Source: Oxalobacteraceae bacterium OTU3CINTB1
GTDB taxonomy: Bacteria; Pseudomonadota; Gammaproteobacteria; Burkholderiales; Burkholderiaceae_D
Assembly: GCA_024123955.1 (NCBI GenBank)
Contig: CP099652.1
Span: forward strand, 3,534,001 to 3,598,000
Length of the DNA stretch: 64,000 bases
Direction: 5' to 3'
The position numbers and the translations under genes are program-made. Shown one piece after another: positions 50,464-60,309 of the stretch. Within the stretch, counting starts at the first letter, position 1. Every line of letters starts with the position of its first letter. A model generated the notes under the pieces. It was not told where the DNA came from. It saw nothing but the letters and a program-made list of their open reading frames with translations, and did no database searches.

Positions 50464-51945
50464 ATGGCACCAAAATATTCCGTAATGTGTGCGGCGCTGG
50501 CAGCGCTGTTTTCAACCAGCGCCTACGCCGCCGATTGGCCCACCGGCTTTTCGAAATGCGCCGATGAGGGCGGGACTTGCAAGGCGGGAACCACGAGCCG
50601 CCAGGTCTCGTTCGGCTTGAAGGATAAGTGGGTGATCAAAACCCTGTCCGGCAATGTGGCGTGCACCACGGCGACTTTCGGTTCTGATCCGAATGCGGGG
50701 GTGGCTGAAAAGTGTGCGGTTGGTCCGCTGTCGTCGACGCCCACCCCGACACCTACGCCAACCCCGACGCCAACCCCGACGCCGACCCCGACGCCAACTC
50801 CCACGCCGACGCCGACGCCTACGCCTACGCCTACGCCAACTCCGGGCGACGCCACCTATCAGTCGGCGCCTGCATCGGGCTGGGCCGGCACCAACGGCGG
50901 CACCACCGGCGGCGCGGCCGCGCCATCGACCGCGATCTACAAGGTCAGTTCCGCCTCGCAGCTGATGGCGGCGATCAAGGCCCAGGGCGACAATCCGAAG
51001 ATCATCAAACTGTACGGCACCATCGATCCGACCTCGTCGGACAACGGCGGCCCGTACACCAGCAAGGACGACCAGGCCGCACGCCTGCAGATCAAGCTCG
51101 GCAGCAATACCACTTTGATCGGCGTGGGCAGCGATGCCAAGCTGGTCAACGCCAATCTGGTCGTCAACGGCAAGAAGAATGTCATCATCCGCAACTTGAA
51201 CATCAGCCTGCCATGCGACAAATATCCGTTGTGGGATCCGAACGATGGCGCCAACGGCAACTGGAACTCGGAGTATGACGGCGTCACCATCCTGGCCTCG
51301 ACCAATGTCTGGGTGGACCACAACGTCTTCACCGACGCACCCAAGACCGATGACCAGTTGCCGACGGAGAACGGCATGCTCAAGCAGTGCCACGACGGCG
51401 CGCTGGACGTCAAGAACGCCTCGGACTATGTGACGGTGTCGAACAACCGATTCGAGCTGCACGCCAAGAACAACCTGGTGGGTTCTTCCGACAGCCGGAC
51501 CACGGACGATGGCCATTTGACGGTTACCTTCAACAACAACCACTACCTGAACATCAGCGACCGCGCGCCGCGTGTGCGTTTCGGTAAGGTTCACGTCTAC
51601 AACAATTACTTCGAGGGTTCGCGCAGCCATCCGGTGTACAAGCATCAGTACAGCATCGGCGTGGCTTACCTGGCGAAGGTGATTTCGACCAACAATGCGT
51701 TCGAGATCGCCGGCGCCAGCAGCTGCCCGGACATCGTCAAGAATCCGGGCTCGTCGAGCAAGACCGGCGCGATTGTCGATACCGGTTCGCTGTTGAACGG
51801 CAGCGCGTTGAACGTGGCCGGTGCGTGCAGCTTCAGCAACGCTGTCGGTTGGACCGTGCCGTATTCGTATTCGCCGCTGGGGGCGTCGGCGGTGAAAGCG
51901 TCGGTGCTGAGTAACGCGGGGACGGGGAAATTGACCGTGAATTAA
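50464..51945 (+). CDS. Secreted pectate lyase PL1 with N-terminal Cys-rich domain and (TP)18 linker
   Basis: 493-aa exported lyase. After the signal peptide (KYSVMCAALAALFSTSAYA) comes a small domain of about 65 residues with four Cys (FSKCADEGGTCKAG ... NVACTTATFG ... VAEKCAVG). This type of module accompanies plant-polysaccharide enzymes and is probably substrate-binding, though that is inference. A linker of 18 Thr-Pro repeats follows. The catalytic PL1 domain is nearly identical in layout to the upstream lyase: EYDGVTILASTNVWVDHNVF, HDGALDVKNASDYVTVSNNRF, DRAPRVRFGKVHVYNNYFEG. GTTAGGAGAC precedes the ATG. A strong bidirectional terminator follows 16 bases after the stop. Confidence 0.93.
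   Translation: MAPKYSVMCAALAALFSTSAYAADWPTGFSKCADEGGTCKAGTTSRQVSFGLKDKWVIKTLSGNVACTTATFGSDPNAGVAEKCAVGPLSSTPTPTPTPTPTPTPTPTPTPTPTPTPTPTPTPTPTPGDATYQSAPASGWAGTNGGTTGGAAAPSTAIYKVSSASQLMAAIKAQGDNPKIIKLYGTIDPTSSDNGGPYTSKDDQAARLQIKLGSNTTLIGVGSDAKLVNANLVVNGKKNVIIRNLNISLPCDKYPLWDPNDGANGNWNSEYDGVTILASTNVWVDHNVFTDAPKTDDQLPTENGMLKQCHDGALDVKNASDYVTVSNNRFELHAKNNLVGSSDSRTTDDGHLTVTFNNNHYLNISDRAPRVRFGKVHVYNNYFEGSRSHPVYKHQYSIGVAYLAKVISTNNAFEIAGASSCPDIVKNPGSSSKTGAIVDTGSLLNGSALNVAGACSFSNAVGWTVPYSYSPLGASAVKASVLSNAGTGKLTVN
50737..50844 (+). repeat. Thr-Pro codon repeat tract (18 units)
   Basis: Eighteen consecutive ACN-CCN units encode the interdomain linker of the second pectate lyase. The third positions vary, so the tract has been kept at the protein level. 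Repeats of this kind change length easily. They also create long meaningless Val-Gly frames on the opposite strand. Confidence 0.9.
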
Positions 51946-51961
51946 GGCAGGGGGAGTAAGC

Positions 51962-52003
51962 AAAAAAATCCGGCGCAACCTGATGGTCGCGCCGGATTTT
52001 TTT
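51962..52003. terminator. Bidirectional intrinsic terminator
   Basis: A perfect 15-bp inverted repeat (seven A, TCCGGCGC, 12-base loop, GCGCCGGA, seven T) lies between the convergent pectate lyase and amino-acid permease genes. With A and T runs on both sides it can end transcription from either direction. Confidence 0.92.
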
Positions 52004-52017
52004 CAAGTCTGAGGCTT

Positions 52018-53406
52018 TCAGTTCATCGCCGAATGCTTGCGCGCGTAACCAAAATAAATCAGCAGGCCGATCGCCATCCAGATGATGAACGCGACCCAGG
52101 TATGCCAGCTCAGGTAAGTCATCAGCATGACGCAGAAAATCACTGCCAGCGCGGGGATCACCGGCACCCAAGGGCAACGGAAGGCGCGCTTCAGATCGGG
52201 GCGCTTCTTGCGCAGGATAACCACGGCGATCGCCACCAGGCTGAACGCGGCCAGGGTGCCGATGTTGATCAGCTCGGTCAGGATATTCAGCGGCACAACG
52301 GCCGCGATCAGGCCGAAGACGATACCCACCAGCCAGGTCGCGAAGAACGGGGTATGGAAACGTGGATGCACGGTCGACAGGCGCTTCGGCAGCAGGCCGT
52401 CGCGCGACATGGCGTAGATCACGCGGGTCTGTCCGTAAGCCATCACCAGAATCACCGTGGTCATGCCCAGAATGGCGCCGAGGTCGACGAAGGCGGCGAC
52501 CCAGTTTTCGCCGGCGTACTTGAGCGCGAGGGTGACAGGGTGGTCGACGCCAAGGAATTGCTGGTAAGGCACGATGCCGGTCATGATCGCGGACACGACC
52601 ACATACAGGATCGTGCACGCCGCCAGCGACCCGATGATGCCGATCGGCAGGTCGCGCTCGGGACGCTTGACTTCCTCGGCGGCCGAGGTCACCGCATCGA
52701 AACCGATGAAGGCGAAGAACACCAGCGCGGCCGCGCTCAGCATGCCGTTGTAGCCGTAGGGCATGAACGGCTGCCAGTTGGCCGGCTGCACATGGCGCGC
52801 GCCAACGACGATGAACAGCAGCACCACGCCGACCTTGATGGCGACCATGATGTTGTTCAGGCGGGCAGATTCGCGCACGCCCCAGCTCAGCATGGCCGTC
52901 AGGATCAGCATGATGATCAGCGCCGGCAGGTTGATCCAGGTGGTCACGCCGGGCAGGGCGCCGGGCGCCGCGGTGAGCACCGTGGGCAACTGCAGGCCGA
53001 AGCCGGAGATCAGCGACTGGAAGTAGCCGGACCAGCCGACCGAGACCGCCGACGTCGCCAGTCCGTATTCAAGCAGCAAGTCCCAGCCGATCATCCAGGC
53101 GGCCAGTTCGCCCAGGGTGGCGTAGGTATAGGTATAGATCGAGCCGGCGACCGGTACGGTGGAGGCGAATTCGGCGTAACACAGCGCGGCGAAGCCGCAG
53201 GCGACGGCGGCGACGATGAAGGACAAGGTCAGGGCGGGGCCGGCGGTGACGGCGCCGGTGCCGGTCAGCACGAAAATGCCGGTGCCGACGATGGCGCCGA
53301 TGCCCATCAATATCAGGTCGAAAGGACCAAGCACCTTGGCCAAGCCGCCCGGTTTTCGCGCGTTGGCGATCATGTCATCCAGATTCTTCGTTCTAAAAAG
53401 GCTCAA
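52018..53406 (-). CDS. APC-family amino acid permease (CAT type)
   Basis: 462-aa inner-membrane transporter with 12 or more hydrophobic segments. The first helix carries the substrate-binding GIGAIVGTGIFVLTG motif. FAFIGFDAVTSAAEEVKRPERDLPIGI and MSRDGLLPKRLSTVHPRFHTPF are hallmark stretches of the cationic amino acid transporter group. The C-terminal helices (IPALAVIFCVMLMTYL) are those of the 14-helix CAT branch. The particular amino acid is not predictable. Monocistronic, ending at the bidirectional terminator. Confidence 0.9.
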   Translation of the reverse strand: MSLFRTKNLDDMIANARKPGGLAKVLGPFDLILMGIGAIVGTGIFVLTGTGAVTAGPALTLSFIVAAVACGFAALCYAEFASTVPVAGSIYTYTYATLGELAAWMIGWDLLLEYGLATSAVSVGWSGYFQSLISGFGLQLPTVLTAAPGALPGVTTWINLPALIIMLILTAMLSWGVRESARLNNIMVAIKVGVVLLFIVVGARHVQPANWQPFMPYGYNGMLSAAALVFFAFIGFDAVTSAAEEVKRPERDLPIGIIGSLAACTILYVVVSAIMTGIVPYQQFLGVDHPVTLALKYAGENWVAAFVDLGAILGMTTVILVMAYGQTRVIYAMSRDGLLPKRLSTVHPRFHTPFFATWLVGIVFGLIAAVVPLNILTELINIGTLAAFSLVAIAVVILRKKRPDLKRAFRCPWVPVIPALAVIFCVMLMTYLSWHTWVAFIIWMAIGLLIYFGYARKHSAMN

Positions 53407-53588
53407 AATTGGGCTCCATTTATTTTTGTGTTTGTCTGTATCTATGGTGTGGGGTTCTGCCCCTCGCGCCGGATCGCGGCGCCGCCAAATGATACAGGAA
53501 CTTGGTATGAATTAATGGTTTGCTTTGTTGCAAGACTACGTATGAATGATCAGGTCGTGTACGAATGTCAGACTTGACCCCCGTCGGT

Positions 53589-54770
53589 TTATCGGTCTGT
53601 CAGCAGCGCGGAGACGTACAGCAGGAAGCGATCTTCGAGCTTGCCGAGGTCAAGTCCGGTAATCTCGCCGATGCGGCGCAGGCGGTAGTCGAGCGTGTTG
53701 CGGTGGATGTGCAGCGCTTCGGCCGTCGCGGCCGGGTGGCCGTCGTGCGTAAACCAGGCTTCGAGCGTGCGCTGGAGCAGCTCTTTGTTCTTGTCCTGCG
53801 CGCGCAGGCGGGCGATCGGGAGCTTCAGTTGCGCCGCTTGCCAACCGGAGCCGAGGCCGGACAGCAGTACCGGCAGCGCCTGCTCGTAGTAGCTGAAGCG
53901 GGTGCCGCGCGGCTGGCGCGCGCGGCCGATGCGGGCTGTCGTTCGCGCGCTTTGGTAGGAGATGGCGACGCCTTCTATGCCGGTCAGCGCGATGCCCATC
54001 GTCAGCGTGTGGGCGTCGCCGCCTTCCTCCTTCAGGATCGCAGAGAGCGATTGCAGCCGCTTTTGCGCCCGCGCCTGGGCGTCCTGGGGCGGGACGGACG
54101 CGTGGGTTTTGGCGTCGCTTGGCGCATTGTGGAAGTCGAGGATGACCATTTCATGTGAGCTGGCCGCCGCAGTCAGCGCCGTTGGCTGGCGCGTCAGCAT
54201 GCGCATTTGCAGGCGCTGGATTTCGGTCAGGGCTTCGACGGTGCCGGCCGCCTTGTCGTCCACTTCCAACACGAAGACCCCATGAGTACGGCCGAAATCG
54301 ACGCCCAGCCGCCGCGCCCACGCTTCCAGTCCGGCGTGGTCGGTGCCGTCATCGTTGATCAGTTTGAGCACGAACGCTTCACGATAGCGGCTGTCGCGCT
54401 GCAGTTCACCCGCCAACTGCGCCTGCTCGAGGATCATCTCGGCCGTGAGGCGCACCAGTTCGCCAAATTGACGCACGTCGTCGGGCGCGCCGCTCAGGCC
54501 GACCGCACCGCACAGCTGGCCGTTGACCGTCAGCGGGAGGTTGATGCCGGGCTGGGCGCCGTGCATGTTGCGCGCGCTGGCGCTGTCGATCTCCACCGCC
54601 AGCTTCTTTGCCAGCGCTAGCATTGCCCCCGTGTGCAGTTCGCCGATACGCGCCGGATTGCCGCTGGCGATGATGCTGCCGCTGACATCCATCACATTCA
54701 CGTTGTAGGGGATGATTTTCATCGTGCGGGTGACGATGTCCTGCGCCAGCTGGGTGCTTAGTATGCTCAT
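53589..54770 (-). CDS. cdaR: CdaR-type sugar-diacid regulator
   Basis: 393-aa activator. The N-terminal sugar-diacid recognition domain (about 5-137) has LAQDIVTRTMKIIPYNVNVMDVSGSIIASG, RIGELHTGA and GINLPLTVNGQLCGAVGLSG. The C-terminal PucR/CdaR helix-turn-helix is seen in TLEAWFTHDGHPAATAEALHIHRNTLDYRLRRIGEITG. In E. coli CdaR responds to glucarate, galactarate or glycerate and activates their uptake and breakdown. Here it is divergent (183 bases) from an aldarate permease and glycerate kinase, the expected targets, with paired GCCCAATAA sites between. Confidence 0.92.
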   Translation of the reverse strand: MSILSTQLAQDIVTRTMKIIPYNVNVMDVSGSIIASGNPARIGELHTGAMLALAKKLAVEIDSASARNMHGAQPGINLPLTVNGQLCGAVGLSGAPDDVRQFGELVRLTAEMILEQAQLAGELQRDSRYREAFVLKLINDDGTDHAGLEAWARRLGVDFGRTHGVFVLEVDDKAAGTVEALTEIQRLQMRMLTRQPTALTAAASSHEMVILDFHNAPSDAKTHASVPPQDAQARAQKRLQSLSAILKEEGGDAHTLTMGIALTGIEGVAISYQSARTTARIGRARQPRGTRFSYYEQALPVLLSGLGSGWQAAQLKLPIARLRAQDKNKELLQRTLEAWFTHDGHPAATAEALHIHRNTLDYRLRRIGEITGLDLGKLEDRFLLYVSALLTDR

Positions 54771-54845
54771 GGTAGTTTCTGCTGTAATAATTTCCCAAGG
54801 ATGAGGGCGATTCTAACCTTTTAATGGGGAAATATTTGTGCGGTT

Positions 54846-54908
54846 GCCCAATAATTGCAGTTTCAGCCCGCCGATTCTCGTGCGTTTGGCCGATGTTTTT
54901 TATTGGGC
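54846..54908. promoter_or_regulatory. Inverted pair of GCCCAATAA sites in the cdaR-permease gap
   Basis: GCCCAATAA at 54846-54854 recurs in reverse orientation (TTATTGGGC) at 54900-54908, 45 bases apart. Two matching sites in opposite orientation between a regulator and its probable target suggest CdaR binding with looping or two dimers. AGGAG (54942-54946) is the permease ribosome-binding site. Confidence 0.4.
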
Positions 54909-54953
54909 GATTCCACATAATCAGCTCCACTATAAAAACTTAGGAGACCTGGA

Positions 54954-56276
54954 ATGAGCAATCCGTCGATCGCCGCGCAAGCGCCTGCGGCGTCCGTCCT
55001 CGAGGGGGCGTACAAAAAGGCGACGTGGCACCTGATACCGTTTATCTTCGTCTGCTACTTCTTTAACTACCTCGACCGCGTCAACGTCGGCTTCGCCAAA
55101 CTGGAAATGCTCGACGCGCTCAAGCTGAGTAACACCGTCTACGGCCTTGGCGCCGGCATCTTCTTCATCGGCTACGTGCTGAGCGGCGTGCCGAGCAACC
55201 TTATCCTTCACAAGCTGGGCGCGCGGCGCTGGATCGCGGTGATGATGGTGGCATGGGGCGCCTTGTCGGCGTGCATGCTGTTCGTGACGACGCCGCTGTC
55301 GTTCTACGTGCTGCGCTTCTTCACCGGCGTGGCCGAGGCCGGCTTCTTCCCGGGCATGGTGCTGTACTTTACGCATTGGTTCCCTTCTCAGAAACGCGGC
55401 CAGGTGATGGCGCTGTTCATGTCGGCGATTCCCATTTCCGGCCTGATCGGCGGCCCGCTGTCGGGCTGGATGCTGGCGCACTTTTCGGCCGGCCAAGGGG
55501 GCATGATGGGCTGGCAGTGGCTGTTCCTGCTGCAGGGCGTGCCGACGGTGCTGCTCGGCATTGGCGTGTATTTCTACCTGAACGATGGCATTTCGCAGGC
55601 CAAATGGCTCGACGCCGACGAGAAGCGCGCGATGCAGGACGCGCTGGCGGCCGATGAAAAGCAGCGCCAGTCCACCAGCACGGTCGGCCAGTCGTTCTCC
55701 GACGTGCTGCGCAACGGCAGCGTGTGGATGCTGGGCGTGATTTACTTCTGTATCCAGATGGGCGTCTATGCGATCAACTTCTGGCTGCCGTCGATCATCA
55801 AGTCCCTCGGCTACCAGAGCGCGGTCACGGTCGGCTGGTTGAGCGCCGTGCCTTATCTGTTCGCCGCCGTGTTCATGATCTGGGCCGGACGGTCGGCCGA
55901 CCGCCACGGCGAGCGCCGTTGGCACGTCACCGCGCCGATGCTGATGGGCCTTGTCGGCCTGACCCTGGCGGCCAATTTCTCCAGCAATCCGGTGATCGTC
56001 ATCGCTGGTTTGAGCATGGCGACCATGGGCGCGCTGGCGGCGTTGTCGATGTTCTGGGCGCTGCCGGCGGCCTTCCTCGGCAGCGCGGCGGCGGCCGGCG
56101 GCCTGGCCCTGATTAATTCGCTGGGCCAGATCGCAGGTTTCGTCAGCCCGTTCCTGGTCGGCTGGATCAAGGATGCGACCCAGAGCACCGACGTGGCGCT
56201 GTATATTCTGTCCAGCGTGATGCTGCTTGGTGCGATACTGGTGCTGCGTGTGCCGGCCAAGCTGGTTAATCGATGA
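54954..56276 (+). CDS. MFS aldarate (glucarate/galactarate) permease
   Basis: 440-aa major facilitator of the anion:cation symporter family. Helix 1-2 region HLIPFIFVCYFFNYLDRVNVGFAKL is the family signature. RFFTGVAEAGFFPGMVLYFTHWFPSQKRGQVMALFMSAIPISGLIGGPLSG and a second-half motif IWAGRSADRHGERRWH follow, with 12 hydrophobic helices. Relatives import D-glucarate, D-galactarate, hexuronates or phthalate. Linkage to cdaR and glycerate kinase favours aldarates. The glycerate kinase gene begins 23 bases downstream. Confidence 0.88.
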   Translation: MSNPSIAAQAPAASVLEGAYKKATWHLIPFIFVCYFFNYLDRVNVGFAKLEMLDALKLSNTVYGLGAGIFFIGYVLSGVPSNLILHKLGARRWIAVMMVAWGALSACMLFVTTPLSFYVLRFFTGVAEAGFFPGMVLYFTHWFPSQKRGQVMALFMSAIPISGLIGGPLSGWMLAHFSAGQGGMMGWQWLFLLQGVPTVLLGIGVYFYLNDGISQAKWLDADEKRAMQDALAADEKQRQSTSTVGQSFSDVLRNGSVWMLGVIYFCIQMGVYAINFWLPSIIKSLGYQSAVTVGWLSAVPYLFAAVFMIWAGRSADRHGERRWHVTAPMLMGLVGLTLAANFSSNPVIVIAGLSMATMGALAALSMFWALPAAFLGSAAAAGGLALINSLGQIAGFVSPFLVGWIKDATQSTDVALYILSSVMLLGAILVLRVPAKLVNR

Positions 56277-56299
56277 TGGGATCGAGAGTTGGAGTACCA

Positions 56300-57445
56300 A
56301 TGAAAATCGTCATAGCGCCTGATTCGTATAAAGAGAGCCTGTCGGCGATGGCCGTCGCCAACGAGATCGAGGCCGGCTTCCGCGAGATTTTCCCCGATGC
56401 CGAGTACCTCAAGGTGCCGGTTGCCGATGGCGGCGAGGGCACCGTGCAGGCGATGATCGACGCCAGCGGCGGGCGCCTGGTGGAATTGCGCGTGCGCGGC
56501 CCGCTCGGCGAGCCGGTGCCGGCGTTCTACGGCATGATGGGCGATGGCGAGACGGCGGTGATCGAGATGGCCGCCGCCAGCGGCCTGGAACTGGTGCCGG
56601 TGGCGCTGCGCGATCCACTGCGCACCACCAGCTACGGCACGGGGGAATTGATACGCGATGCCCTCGATGCGGGCGCGCGGCGCTTCGTGCTGGGTGTCGG
56701 CGGCAGCGCCACCAACGACGGCGGCGCCGGCATGCTGCAGGCCCTGGGCGGTCGCCTGCTGGACGGCGCGGGCAAGGACCTGGCGGCAGGCGGCGGCGCG
56801 CTGGCGACGCTGGCCAGGATCGATCTGTCGGGACTCGACGCCCGCATCGCCGATTGCGCGTTCGATGTCGCTTGCGACGTCAGTAATCCGCTGGTCGGGC
56901 CGCAGGGCGCGTCGCACATCTTCGGGCCGCAAAAAGGCGCGACGCCGGAGATGATCGAACTGCTGGACGCCGGCTTGCGCCACTACGCCGACATCATCGC
57001 CCGCGATCTGGGACGGCCGGTGGCCGACGTGCCGGGCGCCGGCGCCGGTGGCGGCATCGGCGCGGCGATGCTGGTGTTCCTCGGCGGCCGGCTGCGCCCC
57101 GGCAGCGAGATCGTCACCGCCGCCGTGGGCCTGGACGCGGCCGTGGCGGACGCCGATCTGGTGGTCACCGGCGAGGGCCGCATCGACAGCCAGACCATCC
57201 ACGGCAAAACGCCGGTCGGCGTGGCGCGGGTGGCGCAGCGCCACGGCAAACCGGTGATCGCCATCGCCGGCGGTCTGGCCCCCGGCGCGGCGGCGGTGCA
57301 CGAGCACGGGATCGACGCGGTGTTCGGTGCGGTCAGCCGTCCATGCACGGTGGAGCAAGCGCTGGCCGACGCGGCACGCAACGTGCGCGTGTCGGCGCGC
57401 AACATCGCCGCCGTATTGCGCTTGGGGAGCAAGCTGGGGTTGTGA
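56300..57445 (+). CDS. garK: Glycerate kinase (GarK type)
   Basis: 381-aa glycerate 2-kinase of the GarK/GlxK family, which phosphorylates the glycerate formed from tartronate semialdehyde in aldarate breakdown. It has KIVIAPDSYKESLSAMAVANEIEAG, VPVADGGEGTVQAM, TSYGTGELIRDALDAGARRFVLGVGGSATNDGGAGMLQALG and VVTGEGRIDSQTIHGKTPVGVA, all diagnostic. The start at 56300 has GGAG five bases upstream. Co-transcribed with the permease. GarD/GarL/GarR-type enzymes are not in the window. Confidence 0.94.
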   Translation: MKIVIAPDSYKESLSAMAVANEIEAGFREIFPDAEYLKVPVADGGEGTVQAMIDASGGRLVELRVRGPLGEPVPAFYGMMGDGETAVIEMAAASGLELVPVALRDPLRTTSYGTGELIRDALDAGARRFVLGVGGSATNDGGAGMLQALGGRLLDGAGKDLAAGGGALATLARIDLSGLDARIADCAFDVACDVSNPLVGPQGASHIFGPQKGATPEMIELLDAGLRHYADIIARDLGRPVADVPGAGAGGGIGAAMLVFLGGRLRPGSEIVTAAVGLDAAVADADLVVTGEGRIDSQTIHGKTPVGVARVAQRHGKPVIAIAGGLAPGAAAVHEHGIDAVFGAVSRPCTVEQALADAARNVRVSARNIAAVLRLGSKLGL

Positions 57446-57488
57446 TAAAGTTGTTCCCTGAGTAAGACACCGGTCGGGAAGGACTTTT

Positions 57489-60182
57489 ATGGCGCAGGAC
57501 CGAGGGAACCTGGCATACGTGGCCGCGTTGCCGACCATCAGATCGCAGATTTATAGTCTGGTGTGGGCCTGCGCATTGCCAGCCATCATAGGGTTCGCGC
57601 TGCTGACCGATAACTTTTACGAGCGTGAGCGCACGCAGATCCAGCAGGACACCCTGATCACCGCCCGCGCGCTGATCCAGGCGGTGGACCGGGACCTGAA
57701 CACCGGCATCACCGTGGCGCTGGCGCTGGCCAACTCGCCCAGTCTCGATAGCGGCGACATCGCCGCGTTCTACAAACAGGCCTCCAACGTGCTGCGGCCT
57801 GAATTCCCCGGTTTTAATTTCGTCCTGAGCGACCGCGATTCGGTGCAGTTGATGAACACCGCGCGGCCCTACGGTCCGTTGTTGGCCGATCCGGGCAGCG
57901 CGGAGCGGATCGACAAGGTGTTCGAGACCGGCAAGCCGGTGATCTCCGACCTGTTCATCGGCGGCGCACTGAAACGGCCGCTGGTGGCGATCCACGTGCC
58001 GGTGCTGCGCGAAGGTAAAGTCCTCTACGTGATTTCGACCGCTTATCTTCCCGAGCGTCTCGGGCAGGTGCTCAAGGAGCAGCGGCTGCCGCCGGACCGT
58101 GTGATCGCCATCTTCGATTCGACCGGCGTGGTGGTCGCGCGCACGCACGAAGCGGCCAGGTTCGTCGGCCATAAGGGCTCGCCGTCGTTGCTGGCCAAGC
58201 TGCCTTACAAGCTGGAGGACGCGATCGAGGCGGTCACGCTTGAAGGCATACCCGTGTATTCGATGTTCAGCCGCTCGGTGACCAGCAATTGGACCGTCGT
58301 CATCGGCGTGCCGAGAAGCGTGGTGCTGTCCGAAATGCTGGCGTCGATCAAGTGGATCACCGCTTTCCTGCTGGTTTTGCTGGCTGCGGGCCTTGGCGTG
58401 GCGTGGTACTTCGCCCGCAACATCGCCCGTTCCGTCAGTGCCTTGTCGTCCGCCGTGGTCAGGCTGGCAGGCAAAGGCGGCATGCCGCCGCCGCCCCAGC
58501 GCCTCAGCTTCCGCGAAGCCGACGACGCGATCGTGACACTGCACACGGTCGAAGCGGAATTGCTGCGCTACCGCCACCACCTGGAAAACCTGATCGAGCA
58601 GCGCACGCTCCAGCTGCAGTTGGCGGTCAAACAGGCGCAGACCGCCAATGCGGCCAAGGACGTTTTCGTCGCCAATATGAGCCACGAATTGCGCACGCCG
58701 ATGAACGCGGTGCTGGGCATGGCTCACCTGCTTGGCACCACCGGTCTGTCGCCGGAGCAGCGCCGCTACCTGGAAATGATACGGGCGTCCGGCCAGTCGC
58801 TGCTGGGCATCCTGAACGACATCCTCGATTTCTCCAAGATGCAGGCCGGGAAGGTGGAGATGCATCCGGTGCGCTTCCATCTGGACGAGGTGCTGCACGA
58901 GCTGGCGACCATCATGAGCGTGAGCGCCGGCGACAAGGATCTGGAATTGTGTATCGGTGTCGAACCGGATGTGCCGCGCGCGCTGGTCGGCGATGCGTTG
59001 CGCCTGCAGCAGGTGCTGGTCAACCTGGCCGGAAACGCGATCAAGTTCACGGAAAACGGGGAAGTGTCGGTGCGGGTCGAGCTGGCGGCGCGCCTGCCGT
59101 TGACGCTGGGTTTTGTCGTCCGCGATACCGGCATCGGCATGAGCGAGGAGCAGCTGGCCCGCTTGTTCTCGCCCTTCACGCAGGGCGACTTGTCGACCAC
59201 GCGGCGTTTCGGCGGCACCGGCCTGGGACTGACCATTTCCAAGGGATTGATCGAAATGCTGGGTGGCGCTATCGAGGTGCGCAGTACGCCCGGCGCCGGC
59301 AGCGAGTTCCGCTTCACATTGCCGATGATGGCTGGCGACGAGACGACGATGCTGGCTGGCCGCTCGGCGCCCGCCGGCCTGCGCCTTCTGGTGGTGGATG
59401 ATAACCAGACCAGCCGCTCGTTCATCTGCAAGACCATCGAGGCCTGGAACTGGGTGTGCGACAGCGTGGCGTCCGGGCCGGAGGCGCTTGAGCGTTTGCG
59501 CGGCGGCGCCGTCTACGACGTGGTGCTGGTCGACTGGCATATGCCCGGCATGGACGGCGTCGAAACGATCAAGGCGATCCAGTCGCAGACGGCCGATGCG
59601 AGCGTGCCGGTGGTTTGCATGGTCAACGCCTATGGGCGTGGAAAGCTGATGGAAGACCTGGCGGAGGTTTCCACCTCGGCCTATCTGACCAAGCCGGTGA
59701 CATCTTCCAGCCTGTTCGATGCGGTGCAGACGGCGCTCGCGCAGCGCGAGCCAGGCGCCGTCGGCGAGGCGGAGGCGCCCGCATCACCGGGGCTGGCGGG
59801 CGTTCGCCTGTTGCTTGTCGAGGACAATCCGATCAATCAGAACGTCGCCAGAGGCATTCTTGAACAGGCCGGGGCGACGGTGGCCGTGGCGGAAAATGGC
59901 GCGGTGGCGGTGGAGCTGCTGCGCGGCGAGCGCTACGAGCTGGTGCTGATGGATGTGCAAATGCCGGTGATGGACGGCTTTACCGCGACCCGCCTGATAC
60001 GTGAGGAGTTGCACCTGCAACTGCCGGTGATCGCCATGACGGCGGGGGTGATGGAGTCCGAGCGCGAGCAATGCATCGCCGCCGGCATGGACGACTTCAT
60101 CGCCAAGCCTATCGATGTCGAGCAGATGTTCGCGACGATCCGGCGTCATTTGGCCATGCTGGAAGGCGGGCTGCCGCGATAA
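57489..60182 (+). CDS. Membrane-bound hybrid histidine kinase with two receivers
   Basis: 897-aa sensor kinase. A transmembrane helix at about residues 22-40 and another near 288-310 flank a periplasmic sensor of about 245 residues (Cache-like: [47 protein letters not shown]). A coiled coil precedes HisKA ([13 protein letters not shown], His about 399). The ATPase has [17 protein letters not shown] and [20 protein letters not shown]. Receiver 1 has Asp about 682 (VLVDWHMPG) and receiver 2 Asp about 822 ([12 protein letters not shown]). There is no HPt domain, so a separate phosphotransfer protein is needed. The linked FecI/FecR genes are probably a separate unit, since a terminator follows this gene. 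Confidence 0.92.
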   Translation: MAQDRGNLAYVAALPTIRSQIYSLVWACALPAIIGFALLTDNFYERERTQIQQDTLITARALIQAVDRDLNTGITVALALANSPSLDSGDIAAFYKQASNVLRPEFPGFNFVLSDRDSVQLMNTARPYGPLLADPGSAERIDKVFETGKPVISDLFIGGALKRPLVAIHVPVLREGKVLYVISTAYLPERLGQVLKEQRLPPDRVIAIFDSTGVVVARTHEAARFVGHKGSPSLLAKLPYKLEDAIEAVTLEGIPVYSMFSRSVTSNWTVVIGVPRSVVLSEMLASIKWITAFLLVLLAAGLGVAWYFARNIARSVSALSSAVVRLAGKGGMPPPPQRLSFREADDAIVTLHTVEAELLRYRHHLENLIEQRTLQLQLAVKQAQTANAAKDVFVANMSHELRTPMNAVLGMAHLLGTTGLSPEQRRYLEMIRASGQSLLGILNDILDFSKMQAGKVEMHPVRFHLDEVLHELATIMSVSAGDKDLELCIGVEPDVPRALVGDALRLQQVLVNLAGNAIKFTENGEVSVRVELAARLPLTLGFVVRDTGIGMSEEQLARLFSPFTQGDLSTTRRFGGTGLGLTISKGLIEMLGGAIEVRSTPGAGSEFRFTLPMMAGDETTMLAGRSAPAGLRLLVVDDNQTSRSFICKTIEAWNWVCDSVASGPEALERLRGGAVYDVVLVDWHMPGMDGVETIKAIQSQTADASVPVVCMVNAYGRGKLMEDLAEVSTSAYLTKPVTSSSLFDAVQTALAQREPGAVGEAEAPASPGLAGVRLLLVEDNPINQNVARGILEQAGATVAVAENGAVAVELLRGERYELVLMDVQMPVMDGFTATRLIREELHLQLPVIAMTAGVMESEREQCIAAGMDDFIAKPIDVEQMFATIRRHLAMLEGGLPR

Positions 60183-60198
60183 CCAAAATGGACGCCGC

Positions 60199-60223
60199 GA
60201 TCAGCTTTCGTGATCGGTTTTTC
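60199..60223 (+). terminator. Probable intrinsic terminator after the hybrid kinase gene
   Basis: CGATCA/TGATCG stem with a 7-base loop followed by GTTTTTCT. It is nested inside a second inverted repeat (GACGCCG at 60192, CGGCGTC at 60229) that could form an alternative fold. It separates the kinase from the FecI gene. Confidence 0.5.
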
Positions 60224-60309
60224 TCCCCGGCGTCACGCGACGGTTTCCGAATAAGCTAGATCGGAATTGTTCGTTTTATTACGCAAGCCGCCCGTTTATA
60301 TTGGCGGCC

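Noticed and set aside
50741..50846. CRISPR-like or satellite repeat array
   Set aside because: The 6-base periodicity is a codon repeat (ACN-CCN) in frame inside a gene, with no spacers.
50523..50855. Val-Gly repeat protein on the minus strand
   Set aside because: It is the complement of the Thr-Pro linker repeat in the pectate lyase gene, with no ribosome-binding site.
57333..59540. 735-residue minus-strand frame
   Set aside because: It is the antisense shadow of garK and the hybrid kinase gene.
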